Positions 44,332 to 55,384 of a stretch of 64,000 bases of DNA are shown in pieces. The position numbers and the translations under genes are program-made. The DNA is from Cristatella mucedo. Its lineage: Eukaryota; Bryozoa; Phylactolaemata; Cristatellidae. Location of the stretch: the NCBI GenBank assembly GCA_009760855.2, contig WPIO01000001.1, positions 15,106,001-15,170,000 on the forward strand, in the 5' to 3' direction. Under the pieces are notes generated by a model. It did not search any database and was not told the origin of the DNA. It was given only the letters and a program-made list of their open reading frames with translations. The stretch's first letter is position 1, and each line of letters opens with the position of its first letter.

Positions 44332-45315
44332 GTCCACCGGTAGAGAGCCGGGGGACGAGCTTGTCTGCGAGGTTACAATCTTACGCTGGTCTCATTGCCT
44401 GTGGCGATATATGGCTGAGCGTTGTATCTAGAGGGCTCTTTTTGATCCAGCCGGGTACAAGACATTGTTTGATTGCAATGCTAAAATTGGACAATCAAGA
44501 AAATTCACTGCTAAAATTTCGAGAATTAATGAGCTGCTACTACTTGCACTTACTGCCGCACACAATCAATTCAATTTGTTCAGGCTCAACTTGACGTACC
44601 TGCAGATGTCTGGAGGCCAAATTTAACCGCAATCACTAGACAATCTTATTTGGCAGAGCTTTTCGTGTAATAAACTTTGGTAAATAACAAACAAAAAGGA
44701 CTGTAACGAGTTTCACTGATCTACTTCTTGGCTCTATACTGGTGATCCTTTTGCAGACGCCAAACGGCCAGCCGAGAGCACTACCCTAAGTGCTCCATAA
44801 AGCTGAAGCAATCACACAAGAGACATTCGGCCTCTTGGTTTCCTACATTCTTGACTCTCCTCGAGTAATCGATTACCCTAACAACGGACAAAGTAATTTT
44901 CCGTTATGCTGTAACTTCTACTTGAAAATTGAGAGAATAGGTCGTACTGTCGAAAAGCGATTTTTTTCAACCACAAAAAGTACCGCATAATTAGGGTAGG
45001 TCTATGTATAAGTCTCAGACTAGCGGTCTATAAGTTAGCTATTGGTTTTTCCGGACCATGTATTCGGCCAATTACATTCTATGAATTTTAGTGATTAGAA
45101 TCTGTGCAGCAAAGTTTAAACCGATCTGGTGCTCAGAAGCTCTGGTTTTATAGCCAAGCTAATTTTGGGAGTATAATTAGTACATTTTCCGAAAAAGTGC
45201 ATTGGAGTATTTTCACAGAAAATTTAAAGTTCTGTTCGAACAGATGCTGAGCCTGTAGAGACAAGCTTCCAGACCACCTGCCTGAATTTTTTAGTTCACT
45301 TTAACCCATTTGGGA
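44332..45315. other. No gene recognised
   Basis: Two frames of 66-77 codons on the plus strand lack recognisable domains. Confidence 0.4.
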
Positions 45316-45321
45316 GGTCTG

Positions 45322-45354
<33 letters not shown>

Positions 45355-47810
45355 CATGTGTGAGTAGCCCCCTCAGATCACCTAATCTCTTTCCAGGCAC
45401 TTTACATCTGCTGTAAAGGAAGCCTGTCAATGTGGACAATATGGATAGTGACAATATGCCCAGCGTCATCGTGCATAAATAAGCACACAAACGCTCATTC
45501 GCGAGGCAAGTGCTATAAGAAACAGGAGTTTTTAGCTTCTTTTTAAGCGAGCCTAGTCAGGAGAATAATCGTGATGTCCGTCGGGATGAAGCTCCAAACT
45601 TGAGCTTTTGAGAGCATACTAACTAAAGGCTCGGTCTCTAATAGATTAGAGGTTGTTTCGAGGCACAGCTAAACGATTTGAGTCACACTAGCGGGCGGTA
45701 CGATGCCGAACCAGTTTGTGAGTAGTTTCTGAAGGGACCTAAGAATTACTGACATAACCTTTAAAACGTTATGCTGCTTGATTGAGAGCCACTGCAGGTC
45801 GGGGAGAAGTTGTGTGGTGTAGGAACTTCGACGTTCACGGCAGGCAAGACTAGCTCTGAGTTTTGCACAAGCTGTAAGCGCCTGATTGCATAGGTCTGCA
45901 AGTAGTGAATTACATAAATTGAGATAATGTCACCTGCAAATGCACCAAACTGAATGCGGCATCCTTATCTAACCATGCCTGGATGTGTGCAACTTTACTA
46001 GTAGCTGAAAGTAGACGCATGTGCAGCAAGCACGTAGTCCTGTGCAGCAAGAACGTATGCCTGTGCAGCAAGCACTTTTGCTTGAAATAGCCCTATCCAA
46101 GCAGTACACATACTGAGATCATACCACGGCGATGATGAGCTCGGTATATCTTAGCTAACCGTAGCAAACATGGGACGACTCCGTCCCTGTAGAAGACCAC
46201 GCTGTCTCTCTTTCGGTCGATGCTTCTCTCCTGGGGACCGTGATGGCACACTAGGTAAGGCGGTTGCTTTCACGACCTCGGTCCCGAGGTCGTGGGTTCG
46301 ATTCCTGTGGTGGGCGATTCTTTATCGCCACTGCAAGCGGTGGTGATAGCCGTAAAGGCTCTTCTGTCGCTATACAAAAAGAGGCTGTTTAATCAGCTAG
46401 GATTTTGGGGACGGTTGCTCCTCTCTTGCGGACGAGGATGTCTCTCTTAGCGAGTGATGCTGCCTTGTTGCAGCTTGTTCCGTCGCTCCAGCTGGCGGTG
46501 CCGTGTCTCCTACAGACGATGACGTCTCTCCATAGACTTTAATATGGAGCAGCTGATGTGGTCGTCTAGTAAAAGATTAATCTGGAACAGGGCACCCAGA
46601 TTTTGTGCAGATGCTAGGTGAGATATGCTGGCTCATTTCGAGGGGTAGGCCTTCCAATTTCCGAGCGACACTAGGTTTGTTCGTAAATAGTATGTTGGTT
46701 TTCTCGACACTCAACTTAAGAAAGTTTAATGTCATCTAAGTGTGGATGTTGGCAATAGATGCAGAAAGGGAGCTGAGAAGCTTGATGTACCGGAGGACTT
46801 CGAGGGATCAAAACATAGGTACAGCTCTGTGTCACCCGCAAAGAAACGAAGGCCAAGATTGTACTTGGCGATTACATCGGCATTACGGAAAGTATAAATT
46901 GTAAAATTAAGTGGCACCCCATACCATAGAGCCTTCTTGGATGAATGCTGCCCCTTGACATCAATGCTTTGAAGTCTCCTACTGACATAGGACCTAAATC
47001 ATTGGAGTGCACTGCCAGTGGTGCCCAGGCGAGATGAGAGGCGCTCGAGAAGGACTTAGTGATCAATAGTGTCAAACGCTGCCAAAAGATCAAGCAAAAC
47101 AAGCAGAAAGACCCTACCTAAGTCTGCATTCCTGGGAAGGTTGTTATACATTTGAAGCAATGCTGACTCTGCAGTGATTAGCTCTAAAACCTGATCGGAA
47201 CTCGTTAAGTTTGACATTTTAATGTAAGAGTCAACCATAACTCGCTCCGGTGTTTTTGATAAGAACAACAGGTGGAAGATCGGACGTTGGTAACACTCTC
47301 CTGGACTATTGCTGCCTTATTAATACATGACCTAACAGCAGCCTTTTTGAAAGGTGCCGGGACAAGACCAGCCGCTAAAGACATATCTATAGTTATGCAT
47401 GGCAGCAGTAGACCTATAAATTGCAGAAGGAGAACAGCGGGTACAGGGTCTAGAGGCCTGGTCGTCTTTTTAGATTTGCAGATGAACTTCAAGATACTAT
47501 CACAAGTGGCAGCCTTGAATATGGATATTGAAGTGTTGCAAGGAAGGTAGAGAAGACAAGAGCCCAGTGAGGATAATACCGAGGGAAATGAATCCAACGA
47601 GGCTGCAGTTACCTAAAAGATGGACTCTTTTATCATATTTATCTTGCTGACAAAGAAGCTAGACAACGATCTGCTAGTTCACCACAAGGATCACTACGTA
47701 AGATACCAACCTGGAAGCGATTAAGATGGTTGAGGGTCGACATCAGCATTTTTTGATCGTGTGCATCTGTGACTCGAGTAACTTTTTATAGAAGTTCATT
47801 TATCAATCTC
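45316..47810 (-). pseudogene. L2-clade LINE on the minus strand, interrupted
   Basis: From its minus-strand 5' end near 47810 it carries the SKKTTRPLDP-type block (47597-47205 frame) and the S-A-L-L-Q-M-Y-N-N-L-x-R-N-A-D block. Next are motif A ([16 protein letters not shown], frame 47268-47056) and a motif C altered to F-A-G-D (46917-46732). After an interruption of unrelated sequence and a SINE-A (about 46000-46600), the C-terminal region and 3' UTR follow. A stem-loop and (TTA)n tail complete it at 45420-45322. The altered catalytic site and many stops make it inactive. Confidence 0.83.
46236..46402 (+). mobile_element. SINE-A, well preserved copy
   Basis: Full head and body: GATGGCACACTAGGTAAGGC (A box), GTCGTGGGTTCGATTCCTGT (B box), CTATACAAAAAGAGGCTG, ending TTTAATCAGCTAGG. 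It is inserted in the interruption of the antisense L2. Confidence 0.9.
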
Positions 47811-48122
47811 TTCTACTTCTTAATTCATAATATTAGGTCCTCTAGTAGTTAGGTCTAGGGTTGAGGGCTTTCATGTAACCTCCATTTCTTCAGAAACTTA
47901 ATGACATTTGATTGGAAAGCATACCCAAAAATCACAGCAGCTACTAACTAGCAAGCGTCGGAGTGCAGAGAGTCTCCTTGTTGCCTACTATGTACAAGCT
48001 GATCCTACGACTCAAGTTCCCCTATCACAAATTATTTTGTTACTATACAAAGCTGAGGGCGTGATCGAAGAAGTTCACGAGATTGCCCCAACCAAACGGT
48101 ACACAGCGACCACAATGCTTGC
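47811..48122. other. Unassigned, including a 70-bp unit repeated after the SINE
   Basis: 48053-48122 (CTGAGGGCGTGATCGAAG through ACAATGCTTGC) recurs with few changes at 48329-48398. No gene recognised. Confidence 0.6.
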
Positions 48123-48290
48123 GAGCCATGATGGCACACTAGGTAAGGCGGTTGCTTTCACGACCTCGGTCCCGAGGTCGTGGGTTCGATTCCTACGGTG
48201 GGCGATCCTTTATCGCCACTGCAAGCGGTGGTGATAGCCGTATAGGTTCTTCTGTCGCTATACAAAAAGAGGCTGTTTAATCAGCTAGGA
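48123..48290 (+). mobile_element. SINE-A between two copies of a 70-bp unit
   Basis: Very similar to the copy at 46236, with complete A and B boxes and the TTTAATCAGCTAGGA end. It is bordered by 70-bp direct repeats (48053-48122 and 48329-48398), far longer than a normal target duplication. Part of a tandem unit (TGCAAGTAAACAGGGAGAGA at 48309 and 48409) also repeats around it. Confidence 0.9.
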
Positions 48291-48639
48291 TAAGGATAAG
48301 TAACTAATTGCAAGTAAACAGGGAGAGACTGAGGGCGTGATCGAAGAAGTTCACGAGGTTGCTCCAACCAAACGGTACACAGCGACCACAACGCTTGCAA
48401 GTAACTACTTGCAAGTAAACAGGGAGAGATTTCCCTGATAATATCGGCAGCATGACGAAGCTTATCACATCAAGGATGCTACGTGCTTGACATCGACTTG
48501 ACTATCCGACGCATCTGCCAAGGACTGATGTTTTAACAGAGTACCTAAGACCTATAAAATGTCTCACAATTGCCAGCTAGGAGCTAGACACCTGAAGCAC
48601 AATTATTAACCATGAGCTTAGTTGCTGACCTTGAACTGA

Positions 48640-48890
48640 GAAGTGCCTATGAATGTCCACGATGAGCCGAGGCTTATGAACAGCATGATTTATGCATATG
48701 TGAACAAGATTACTCTATTTATTGTGTGAATGAGATTATTCTATAAAACTACGACCTGACCACTATATTAGGCAAGAACCTGACCGTAGTCACTCTCTTG
48801 GAGTAACGGTCGGCAGGCCGGTGAGCCAGAGGGCTGAGCGTAAGCTGCTATAAGCTTGTAAACGAGTCTGTTGGAAGTCATGTGTCTTAT
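48640..48890 (+). repeat. Dispersed repeat shared with 6690-6925
   Basis: Collinear with 6690-6925 (GAGCCGAGGCTTA, GACCTGACC, AGTCACTCTCTTGGAG, GGTCGGCAGGCCGGTGAG, TATAAGCTTGTAAACGAGTC). Here it is slightly longer, with a GATTACTCTATTTATTGTGTG insertion-like duplicate. Confidence 0.6.
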
Positions 48891-49589
48891 CAGCTGTAAT
48901 ATAAAAGCAATAATGTGTGCTGTTCTAATACGGTTTAGAAGCTAACGCGGCCTACGAGATATAAAGCGCTGGGTCGTTACGGTTGGCGTGTTGCAAGCGT
49001 GTTGTCGCCTGATCCAGGTCTCTGCAAATGGCATGCGTTTTGCTGCTACCGAACTTGTGAGGGCGGCGAGGTCATAACACCTAAGGTGTATGGGTACACG
49101 CCAAGCTCCGAATCATGCACGATGTAAAAAAAAATAATGCACACGTGTCTGAGAGAGTGTGCATGTGCATGTGTATGTGCATGTGTGTGTGCATGTGAGC
49201 GTGTGTACACAGCCAATATAGCACGATCAGCACACAATATATGTCGCTAGAAGCGCTTTCATTGCCAAAAACCAAGTTCAATAAGGAATATCTTATGAAA
49301 ATAGGTCTACCGGAGCCTGTGCAACGACAACAATCAATTAACAAACCCTTCCTGCCGGCTAGCGAGCCAGGCTAATACAAATAGATATAGAAACGTGAGA
49401 CCGGCAGACCTAGCCAACAAAACAAAATGGCAGTCAGAAGCAAGAAACTTAAGCAAGCAGAACCACCCTACGTATAAATGACAGAAGGATGCACGGTTTC
49501 TTGCGGTGGTCGGTGCACAGACCAATGCTCGGTTCTGGCAACTTCGCTAGTCGAGATGGTCGGAGTACGAACAGCTGCCCCTCGGTGTA
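48891..49589. other. 3' flank of gene B
   Basis: Contains a short alternating TG/CA stretch (about 49155-49205). No clear polyadenylation signal close to the gene B stop was identified, and no other gene was recognised. Confidence 0.4.
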
Positions 49590-49813
49590 CTATCTTTCTA
49601 GCAGCGAAGCCCGCCGCCGTATCAGCAGCTCTAGCACGATGTAGCCTGCCAGACCGGCCACGAGCAGGGCGGCTGCCACGTACGTCTTGCCGATTATGGC
49701 AAGCCAAGTAAATGCACTGCCGAGTGCACCGAGGGCTATGCCGCCACCGAAGATGAGCAAGAACGCCGCAGAAGCAGCCAGCAGACGCTCCTTGAAAAGT
49801 ACGCCCAGCAGAG
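49590..49813 (-). CDS. UNC93-like: UNC-93-like transporter gene B, last exon
   Basis: Acceptor (CTTTTGTAG before 49813) and TAG stop at 49592-49590 bound a 224-bp exon that joins 50006 in phase 1. It encodes A-L-L-G-V-L-F-K-E-R-L, matching the conserved GVLF-K/E segment of UNC-93 proteins. Two hydrophobic helices follow (A-F-L-L-I-F-G-G-G-I-A-L-G and V-A-A-A-L-L-V-A-G-L-A-G-Y), then a short Arg-rich tail, R-R-R-A-S-L-L-E-R. It is homologous to the gene A exon 8224-8444. Confidence 0.9.
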
Positions 49814-50005
49814 CTACAAAAGATTACTACAGATGACTCCAAGCAAACTGCCTGTGATTGCTCCGCAAGCATGCCAAATCGCTCAAACGCACCCATGCAA
49901 GGTGAAGACCCCTGCGACAGCAGAGGCGGCACCTCTATGGTGGCAGGGCCTCAGCTTCCTTGCCACAAATGACAAAAGAGAGCCACTGTTGACGAAGCAA
50001 CTCAC

Positions 50006-50137
50006 CGTTTAGCAGTGACGAGATAATGGCGTCGGAAAAGAACCACAACGCAGGCGGTATGAAGGCTACGACAGTTATGTGAGTCTCGGGTTCCCAAAAG
50101 CGTAGGACAAGGAGGCAGCCGGCTGAGATTATAATAG
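50006..50137 (-). CDS. UNC93-like: UNC-93-like transporter gene B, penultimate exon
   Basis: A 132-bp exon with acceptor GTATTTTTAG before 50137 and donor G|GTGAGT at 50006/50005. It encodes two helices: I-I-I-S-A-G-C-L-L-V-L and V-V-A-F-I-P-P-A-L-W-F. It ends F-S-D-A-I-I-S-S-L-L-N, parallel to the F-S-D-G-I-L-S-S-Q-I-N of gene A. It is one codon shorter than the gene A exon and in the same phases. Confidence 0.9.
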
Positions 50138-50184
50138 CTAAAAATACGACCACTTTTTTCAGCACAGCTCACTAAACGAACCGT

Positions 50185-50235
50185 TGAGAACACACTGAGA
50201 GAGACACAGAGAGAGACAAAGAGGGAAGGAGAGAC

Positions 50236-50266
<31 letters not shown>

Positions 50267-50322
50267 GACAGAGAGAGACAGACAGACAGAGACAGACAGA
50301 GATAGAGACAGAGACAGAGAGG
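50185..50322 (+). repeat. (GACA)/(GA)-rich microsatellite
   Basis: Purine-rich GAGAGACAGACAGACAG-type repeat just downstream (in gene orientation) of a gene B splice donor. The Ser/Cys/Leu-rich frames over it are repeat artefacts. Confidence 0.95.
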
Positions 50323-50336
50323 AGCCAATATCCTAC

Positions 50337-50472
50337 CTGCAGACACAGTAATCACTCGGCCAATCCTGCGAGACAGCAGGCCACTCAGGAACGAGCCGGC
50401 CACTCCGAACACAGCCCCCACAAGGTAAATGTAACCCACGGTGCCGATGCCATATTGGCAGCTGATAAAGGC
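50337..50472 (-). CDS. UNC93-like: UNC-93-like transporter gene B, exon after the large exon
   Basis: A 136-bp exon, the same length as its gene A counterpart. Acceptor CTTTCTGTAG precedes 50472 and donor CAG|GTAGGA follows 50337. It encodes A-F-I-S-C-Q-Y-G-I-G then a helix (Y-L-V-G-A-V-F-G-V-A-G). The turn R-R-I-G-R-V stands where gene A has N-Y-T-G-R-A. It enters in phase 0 after the large exon lysine at 55385 and leaves in phase 1. Confidence 0.92.
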
Positions 50473-51162
50473 CTACAGAAAGACAGCCTGCTGTACACAA
50501 TTCAAGCCAAAGCAATACCGATGCTACTGGCACTGGCAAGTGTGCAAGCCTCGACAATCCGAATACAAAGCATCTAGCCACTTACGCAAAGCCGGTAATC
50601 TTGAGCAAATAACAGCACATCCTCTGCAGCTAATCATTATATGCCAAATAGCCCCTTATTAAACCTGCATATCCTAGCAACAGACTGCAAACACAATTGG
50701 AGCAGGAGAGGGTCAAGATAATTAGACGATTGCAACTAGCCTTTAGCACAGCCAGTACAATTTCTACCAACTGCTATAATCCACCCGTGTACAGCCATTC
50801 TTTAAAAAGAAAGTCAACTGGCAGCCATGCAGAGTGCATTGAGTACATTACCACCTCGAGCTTCAGCAAGACAAAGAACATGCTACAGCCCAGCGACCAC
50901 TCTTACAAATAAAACCTGGCAATGTACAACAATACAGAATCACTTTAACAACAAAAGAAAAGGGGCAGCAAAGACTGCGTCCGAGCAGGCAGTGTGTCAG
51001 CGTGCCCTCCCACTTCAGTGGGCCATATCCGGCAATGACCTCAAACAAACAATAACCCGTTGCCACACCACGAAGACGCGGCCATCCACGGTGGGAAATG
51101 TGCAAAGGCGTGTCTAAATCGCCGAACACTAGCAGTTTGTCTGAGCCGCCCTCTCAGCAAGG

Positions 51163-51218
<56 letters not shown>

Positions 51219-52099
51219 ACAGCAGCTAGCTGGCTTGTCACACTGCTGCCAGTCACAGCTGCATGACATGCACGCACGACTGACTCGTTGCTACAGCTGA
51301 TACTCTGGGTCTGCTTCGCTCTCGCACACCCTAGTGCTACCTGCTGAGAGGCCTACGCAGGCCATCGACAGCCACGGCAGATCTGCACGTGGCGAAACCT
51401 CAGTCTGGTTTACAGGCCACCACTTGCTACCACCAGCCGACCAACCAGACCTTGCTTCTTCAGAGTGCTCTCGAACCACTCGCTCGTCAGCATTTGATGA
51501 TCATGTCATTCCTTGCACTAAATTGAAATCTTCTGGTGATCGAGACTTCAGCACCAAAAGCCTGGAACTCACTTTTGGGTACAGGCACAACCAGAAAATG
51601 ACCTTGCCTCCATTGAGTCCCAGCTCAAGACACATCTATTGTGGTCAGCTGTTCCTTTACCCATGTGAACTTTTCTTTTTTGCACCGGTGTTCTTTTCGT
51701 GCTAACCTGTGCAAGATTCAGTGCATATTTCTAGCCACAGGGACCTACTAACCAGGGGCCATGAATGTCTTTGCATTTGCTTGAGCATACTGGCCTAAGC
51801 ACGATACTTGCTAGTGAATGCCTGATACCATGCATGTCACTAACTAGTGGATATTGATTCTTTTGCAGCAAATTGTAAAGTGTCTGGATAAAGCTTTAGT
51901 CCTCCTGTGGTGTATAAAAACGATCTATTACAACTAATAGTATAATCGGTGACACCCAATAGTAAAGTAGAAAGTTATTTGCTGTGCATACAGCATAGTA
52001 CAAAATTTGCTAACTTTCACTGGTCACGACCAATTGCAGCCTAGTTCACAGCTACTGTATTTAATTTAGATGCAAAGATTTTTTTTTAATTGACACGAT
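50473..52099. other. Intron of gene B with (AC)n and an old L2 3' fragment
   Basis: An (AC)n microsatellite occupies about 51164-51218. From about 51430 to 51940 the sequence matches an older L2 3' end (the AGCCTGGAACTCAC block, GACACATCTATT, the TGCAGCAAATTGTAAAGTG tail start), heavily diverged. No exon recognised. Confidence 0.6.
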
Positions 52100-54602
52100 G
52101 ATGGTGGTCTCGAAGCCTCCTCCCCTTCCTCGACCTCATCCTTCAGCTAATCTCATTCAATCTACAGTGTGTGCCCACATTCTCCTCTAAAATAACCTGT
52201 GAATCGCGAAACCTCAAGACCCTTGACATCGATGCTGTCCGTGCGAGCATATCTGCTTCACCTTTGCTGCTCAGTCCTCCCTCCGATCTGTCATCACTGG
52301 TAGATTGCTACAACACGACACTAGCTGACACGCTCGACGAGTTTGCACCTTTGACAAAGCGCACTGTGCGCCCCCGCCCAGACGGCCTATGGTTTACCAC
52401 AGACATTAAACTAGCCAAGTCTACTAAACGAAAGCTTGAAAAGGCATACAAAAGATCCGAACTAACTGTCCATCGACAGGCATATGAAGACTACTGTAGG
52501 TCGTACCAATCGATCCTAGCAAAGGCTAAGTCTAGCTTCTATAGAAACATTGTTGAATCACAGATGCACAATCCAAAAATGCTGATGTCGACAATAAACC
52601 ATCTCCTCAACCGTTCCCAGGTTAGCTCCTTACCAGACAATCCTTGTGATGATCTAGCCGATCGCTTCTCTCGATTCTTTGTGCAGAAGATAGACAAAAT
52701 CAGGGAATCCATCCCTGCGATGACAACCTTCCCACTAGAATGCTGTTCCTCGGTTCCTGGCTGCGCCTCAATGTCTGCATTTAAACAGGTCACCAGTGAT
52801 GTAGTCCTAAAGCTCGTATCTCAATCAAAGAAGACAACAAGTCCACTGGACCCTATTCCCACTGTCCTGCTCCTACGTTGCATTGATCTGCTGCTGCCAT
52901 GCATAACCAACATCATTAATATGTCATTAGCCTCAGGTCAGGTCCCAGCACCTTTCAAAAAAGCTGCAGTCAGGCCACTTCTCAAGAAAGCTACACTAGA
53001 CCAAGAGAACTTAAGCAACTACCGCCCAGTCTCCCTTCTACCATTCCTATCAAAGACACTGGAACGGGTCGTGGCAGACCAGCTGAACTCATATATCGAA
53101 ACCTCACACCTTGCTAGTAAGTTCCAGTCTGGCTTTAGAGCTAATCACTCCACAGAGTCAGCATTGCTTCGGGTATACAACGACCTACTTAGGAATGCAG
53201 ACATGGGTAGAGTGTCTCTTCTTGTTTTGCTCGATCTTTCGGCAGCTTTTGATACCATCGATCACAAAGTACTTCTAGAGCGCCTCTCATCTCGCCTGGG
53301 CATCACTGGCACTGCTCTGCAGTGGTTCAGGTCCTATCTCAGTGGGAGACTCCAGAGTGTTGACGTGAATGGACAAAGATCATCTGAGGTACCTCTAAAA
53401 TATGGAGTACCTCAGGGCTCTGTGCTAGGTCCGGTCCTTTTCACCGTTTATACTCTCCCTCTCGCTGATGTGATTGCCAAGCACAATCTAGGCTTTCACT
53501 TCTATGCGGATGACACTCAGTTGTACCTTTGCTTTGACCCCTCCCAGCCTTCGAGCACCTCAAATTCTCTCAACTCACTTGCTGCATGCATTGATGACAT
53601 CCGATCATGGATGGCAGCAAATTTTCTAAAACTAAACGATGATAAAACTAACTTACTAGTTATGGGCAAACCTAGTGTTATTCAGAAATTGGAAAGGCTG
53701 ACTTTCAAAATTGGCTCTGCCAGCATATCTCCAGTTGCATCAGCTCGAAATCTAGGTGTCATATTCCAAAGCGACCTCTCGTTAGACGACCACATCAGCT
53801 CCACAGTCAAATCAGCCTATTTTCAGCTTCATAACATTGCTAAAATTAGGGCTTGTTTAGATAAGGATACCACGTCCAAGTTGGTCCATGCATTCGTGAC
53901 ATCTCGTCTCGACTTCTGCAACTCACTGCTTACTGGCCTACCAGCATGTGTGATCAGGCGATTGCAGCTGGTGCAAAACTCTGCAGCTAGGCTTGTCTGT
54001 CGTGAGCGTCGCAGTTGCCACATTACTCCACTTCTCGCCGACCTGCACTGGTTACCAGTCAAGCAACGGATTGACTTCAAGGTTTTGTCGCTCACTTTTA
54101 GGTCTCTTCATTCTATGGCTCCAGCCTATCTTTCAGATATACTACCCCATCAGGCAAAGCATCGTACCACTCGCTTTTCGGAATCCAACAGTCTAGAAAT
54201 ACCTCGTACAAACCTTAAATCCTTTGGAGACCGTGCATTTAGCTCGTATGCTCCCACAGCCTGGAACGCCCTCCCGACCTGCATCAGAACATCCCCTGAC
54301 CTGACCACATTTAAAAGAAACTTAAAAACATACCTATTTAGGACAGCATTTAGTGGGTCCTTGTGATTCGTCCTCGATATGCTTATGCGTGCTGACACTG
54401 TTCATGCTGCCACTAACCACATTTGCATGCTGACCCAGTGCATGTAACCCCTAACCATGTTATTCATTTTGTTTGTTTTTCAAGCATGATTTTACTTACT
54501 ATTCTATTGCGTATCACTTTGCAGCAAATGTAAAGCGCCTAGAAAGAGATTAAGTTCTCTGAGGGCGCTTTATCAAGTGCAATATTATTATTATTATTAT
54601 TA
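52100..54602 (+). mobile_element. L2-clade LINE insertion with long open RT frame
   Basis: Inserted in the first mapped intron of gene B, antisense to the gene. The endonuclease half of the usual ORF2 is absent, so the insertion is 5'-truncated. The RT frame (52171-54366) is followed by a ~170-bp 3' UTR. The tail stem-loop is GTAAAGCGCCTAGAAAGAGA / TTCTCTGAGGGCGCTTTATC, with (ATT)n at about 54583-54601. The outer stem AAAGCGCC/GGGCGCTTT and inner stem AAGAGA/TTCTCT are intact. Confidence 0.88.
52171..54366 (+). CDS. L2-type non-LTR retrotransposon reverse transcriptase (ORF2 fragment)
   Basis: A 731-codon frame without interruption encodes the reverse transcriptase that copies the element's RNA into DNA at the nicked target. 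Visible motifs are N-Y-R-P-V-S-L-L (about 283-290), H-S-T-E (326-329), motif A with [11 protein letters not shown] (355-365), motif B G-V-P-Q-G-S-V-L-G-P (412-421), the catalytic Y-A-D-D (445-448) and motif D K-L-N-D-D-K-T-N (487-494). A C-terminal region with A-A-R-L-V-C and H-W-L-P-V-K follows. The apurinic-type endonuclease domain expected upstream (about 200-plus residues) is missing, and the frame has no ATG at its start. It is truncated, yet its catalytic residues are preserved, unlike all other LINE copies here. Confidence 0.93.
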   Translation: MPTFSSKITCESRNLKTLDIDAVRASISASPLLLSPPSDLSSLVDCYNTTLADTLDEFAPLTKRTVRPRPDGLWFTTDIKLAKSTKRKLEKAYKRSELTVHRQAYEDYCRSYQSILAKAKSSFYRNIVESQMHNPKMLMSTINHLLNRSQVSSLPDNPCDDLADRFSRFFVQKIDKIRESIPAMTTFPLECCSSVPGCASMSAFKQVTSDVVLKLVSQSKKTTSPLDPIPTVLLLRCIDLLLPCITNIINMSLASGQVPAPFKKAAVRPLLKKATLDQENLSNYRPVSLLPFLSKTLERVVADQLNSYIETSHLASKFQSGFRANHSTESALLRVYNDLLRNADMGRVSLLVLLDLSAAFDTIDHKVLLERLSSRLGITGTALQWFRSYLSGRLQSVDVNGQRSSEVPLKYGVPQGSVLGPVLFTVYTLPLADVIAKHNLGFHFYADDTQLYLCFDPSQPSSTSNSLNSLAACIDDIRSWMAANFLKLNDDKTNLLVMGKPSVIQKLERLTFKIGSASISPVASARNLGVIFQSDLSLDDHISSTVKSAYFQLHNIAKIRACLDKDTTSKLVHAFVTSRLDFCNSLLTGLPACVIRRLQLVQNSAARLVCRERRSCHITPLLADLHWLPVKQRIDFKVLSLTFRSLHSMAPAYLSDILPHQAKHRTTRFSESNSLEIPRTNLKSFGDRAFSSYAPTAWNALPTCIRTSPDLTTFKRNLKTYLFRTAFSGSL

Positions 54603-55384
54603 TAATCTGGTTCTGAGCTGCCAGGTATGTTAAGGGTGTATAACATCCAGATTCGGAGGGGGGCAGCTTGGCCTCCCACAAAGACAGCAAGCATATAGAT
54701 GTGCACTGAATTTTTTTTGGCTAACTCAGACGAGGCAAAATTCTGTACGTTGCCATTTGCAGCAACTTGCTGATTATGGATAAACGTGGCAAGAAAGGTG
54801 TAGGATGCACCACTCTCTGTGCGGACATCCCTGAGCATATATATATATGACCTATCTGCACCAGCCTAGTTCATCACCTCAAAAGATGTTTCCGTGCTAA
54901 GAGAAGTCAGTTCGCTCACATTCGCTGGTGCAACAAAACAGATGGCCTCACCCACAGCATGCACCAATGAACATACTGCCACGGCACCTATCAGAGGCTA
55001 CGTGGATATACTGCAGTGACTCTTGCATGCCACTGCAGATGGTGGTACTCTATACCCTGCTGATCGGCTATCCCGTGCTTCGTGGAAAGCACCGATCACT
55101 AGAGCTGTCAAATTGGCACCAGTGCTAACTGCCAGTCACAGGTAGCAGAGAAGCAATAGAACATCGGCTCAGGGAGGTGCCGAAAGAGCACGGCTCAGTG
55201 AACGCCACTTTTTTCAGCTACACTGGAGCTGCCACAAAAGCACGTGCGTTGTACACCACCACCAGCTGCAAACAAGCACCAGCTGGTAGTTGAACGGACC
55301 ACGAGGCCTGGTGTGGGCACCAGAGGCAACCTGAGAAGCACCAGCAGTGGCCGCGAATGTGTTGCCAGAAACGAATGCACCTAC
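54603..55384. other. Intron of gene B, proximal part
   Basis: Between the L2 insertion and the donor of the large exon. Short frames only, no domain. The open frame that appears to extend the large exon down to 55214 is intronic readthrough. Confidence 0.5.
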
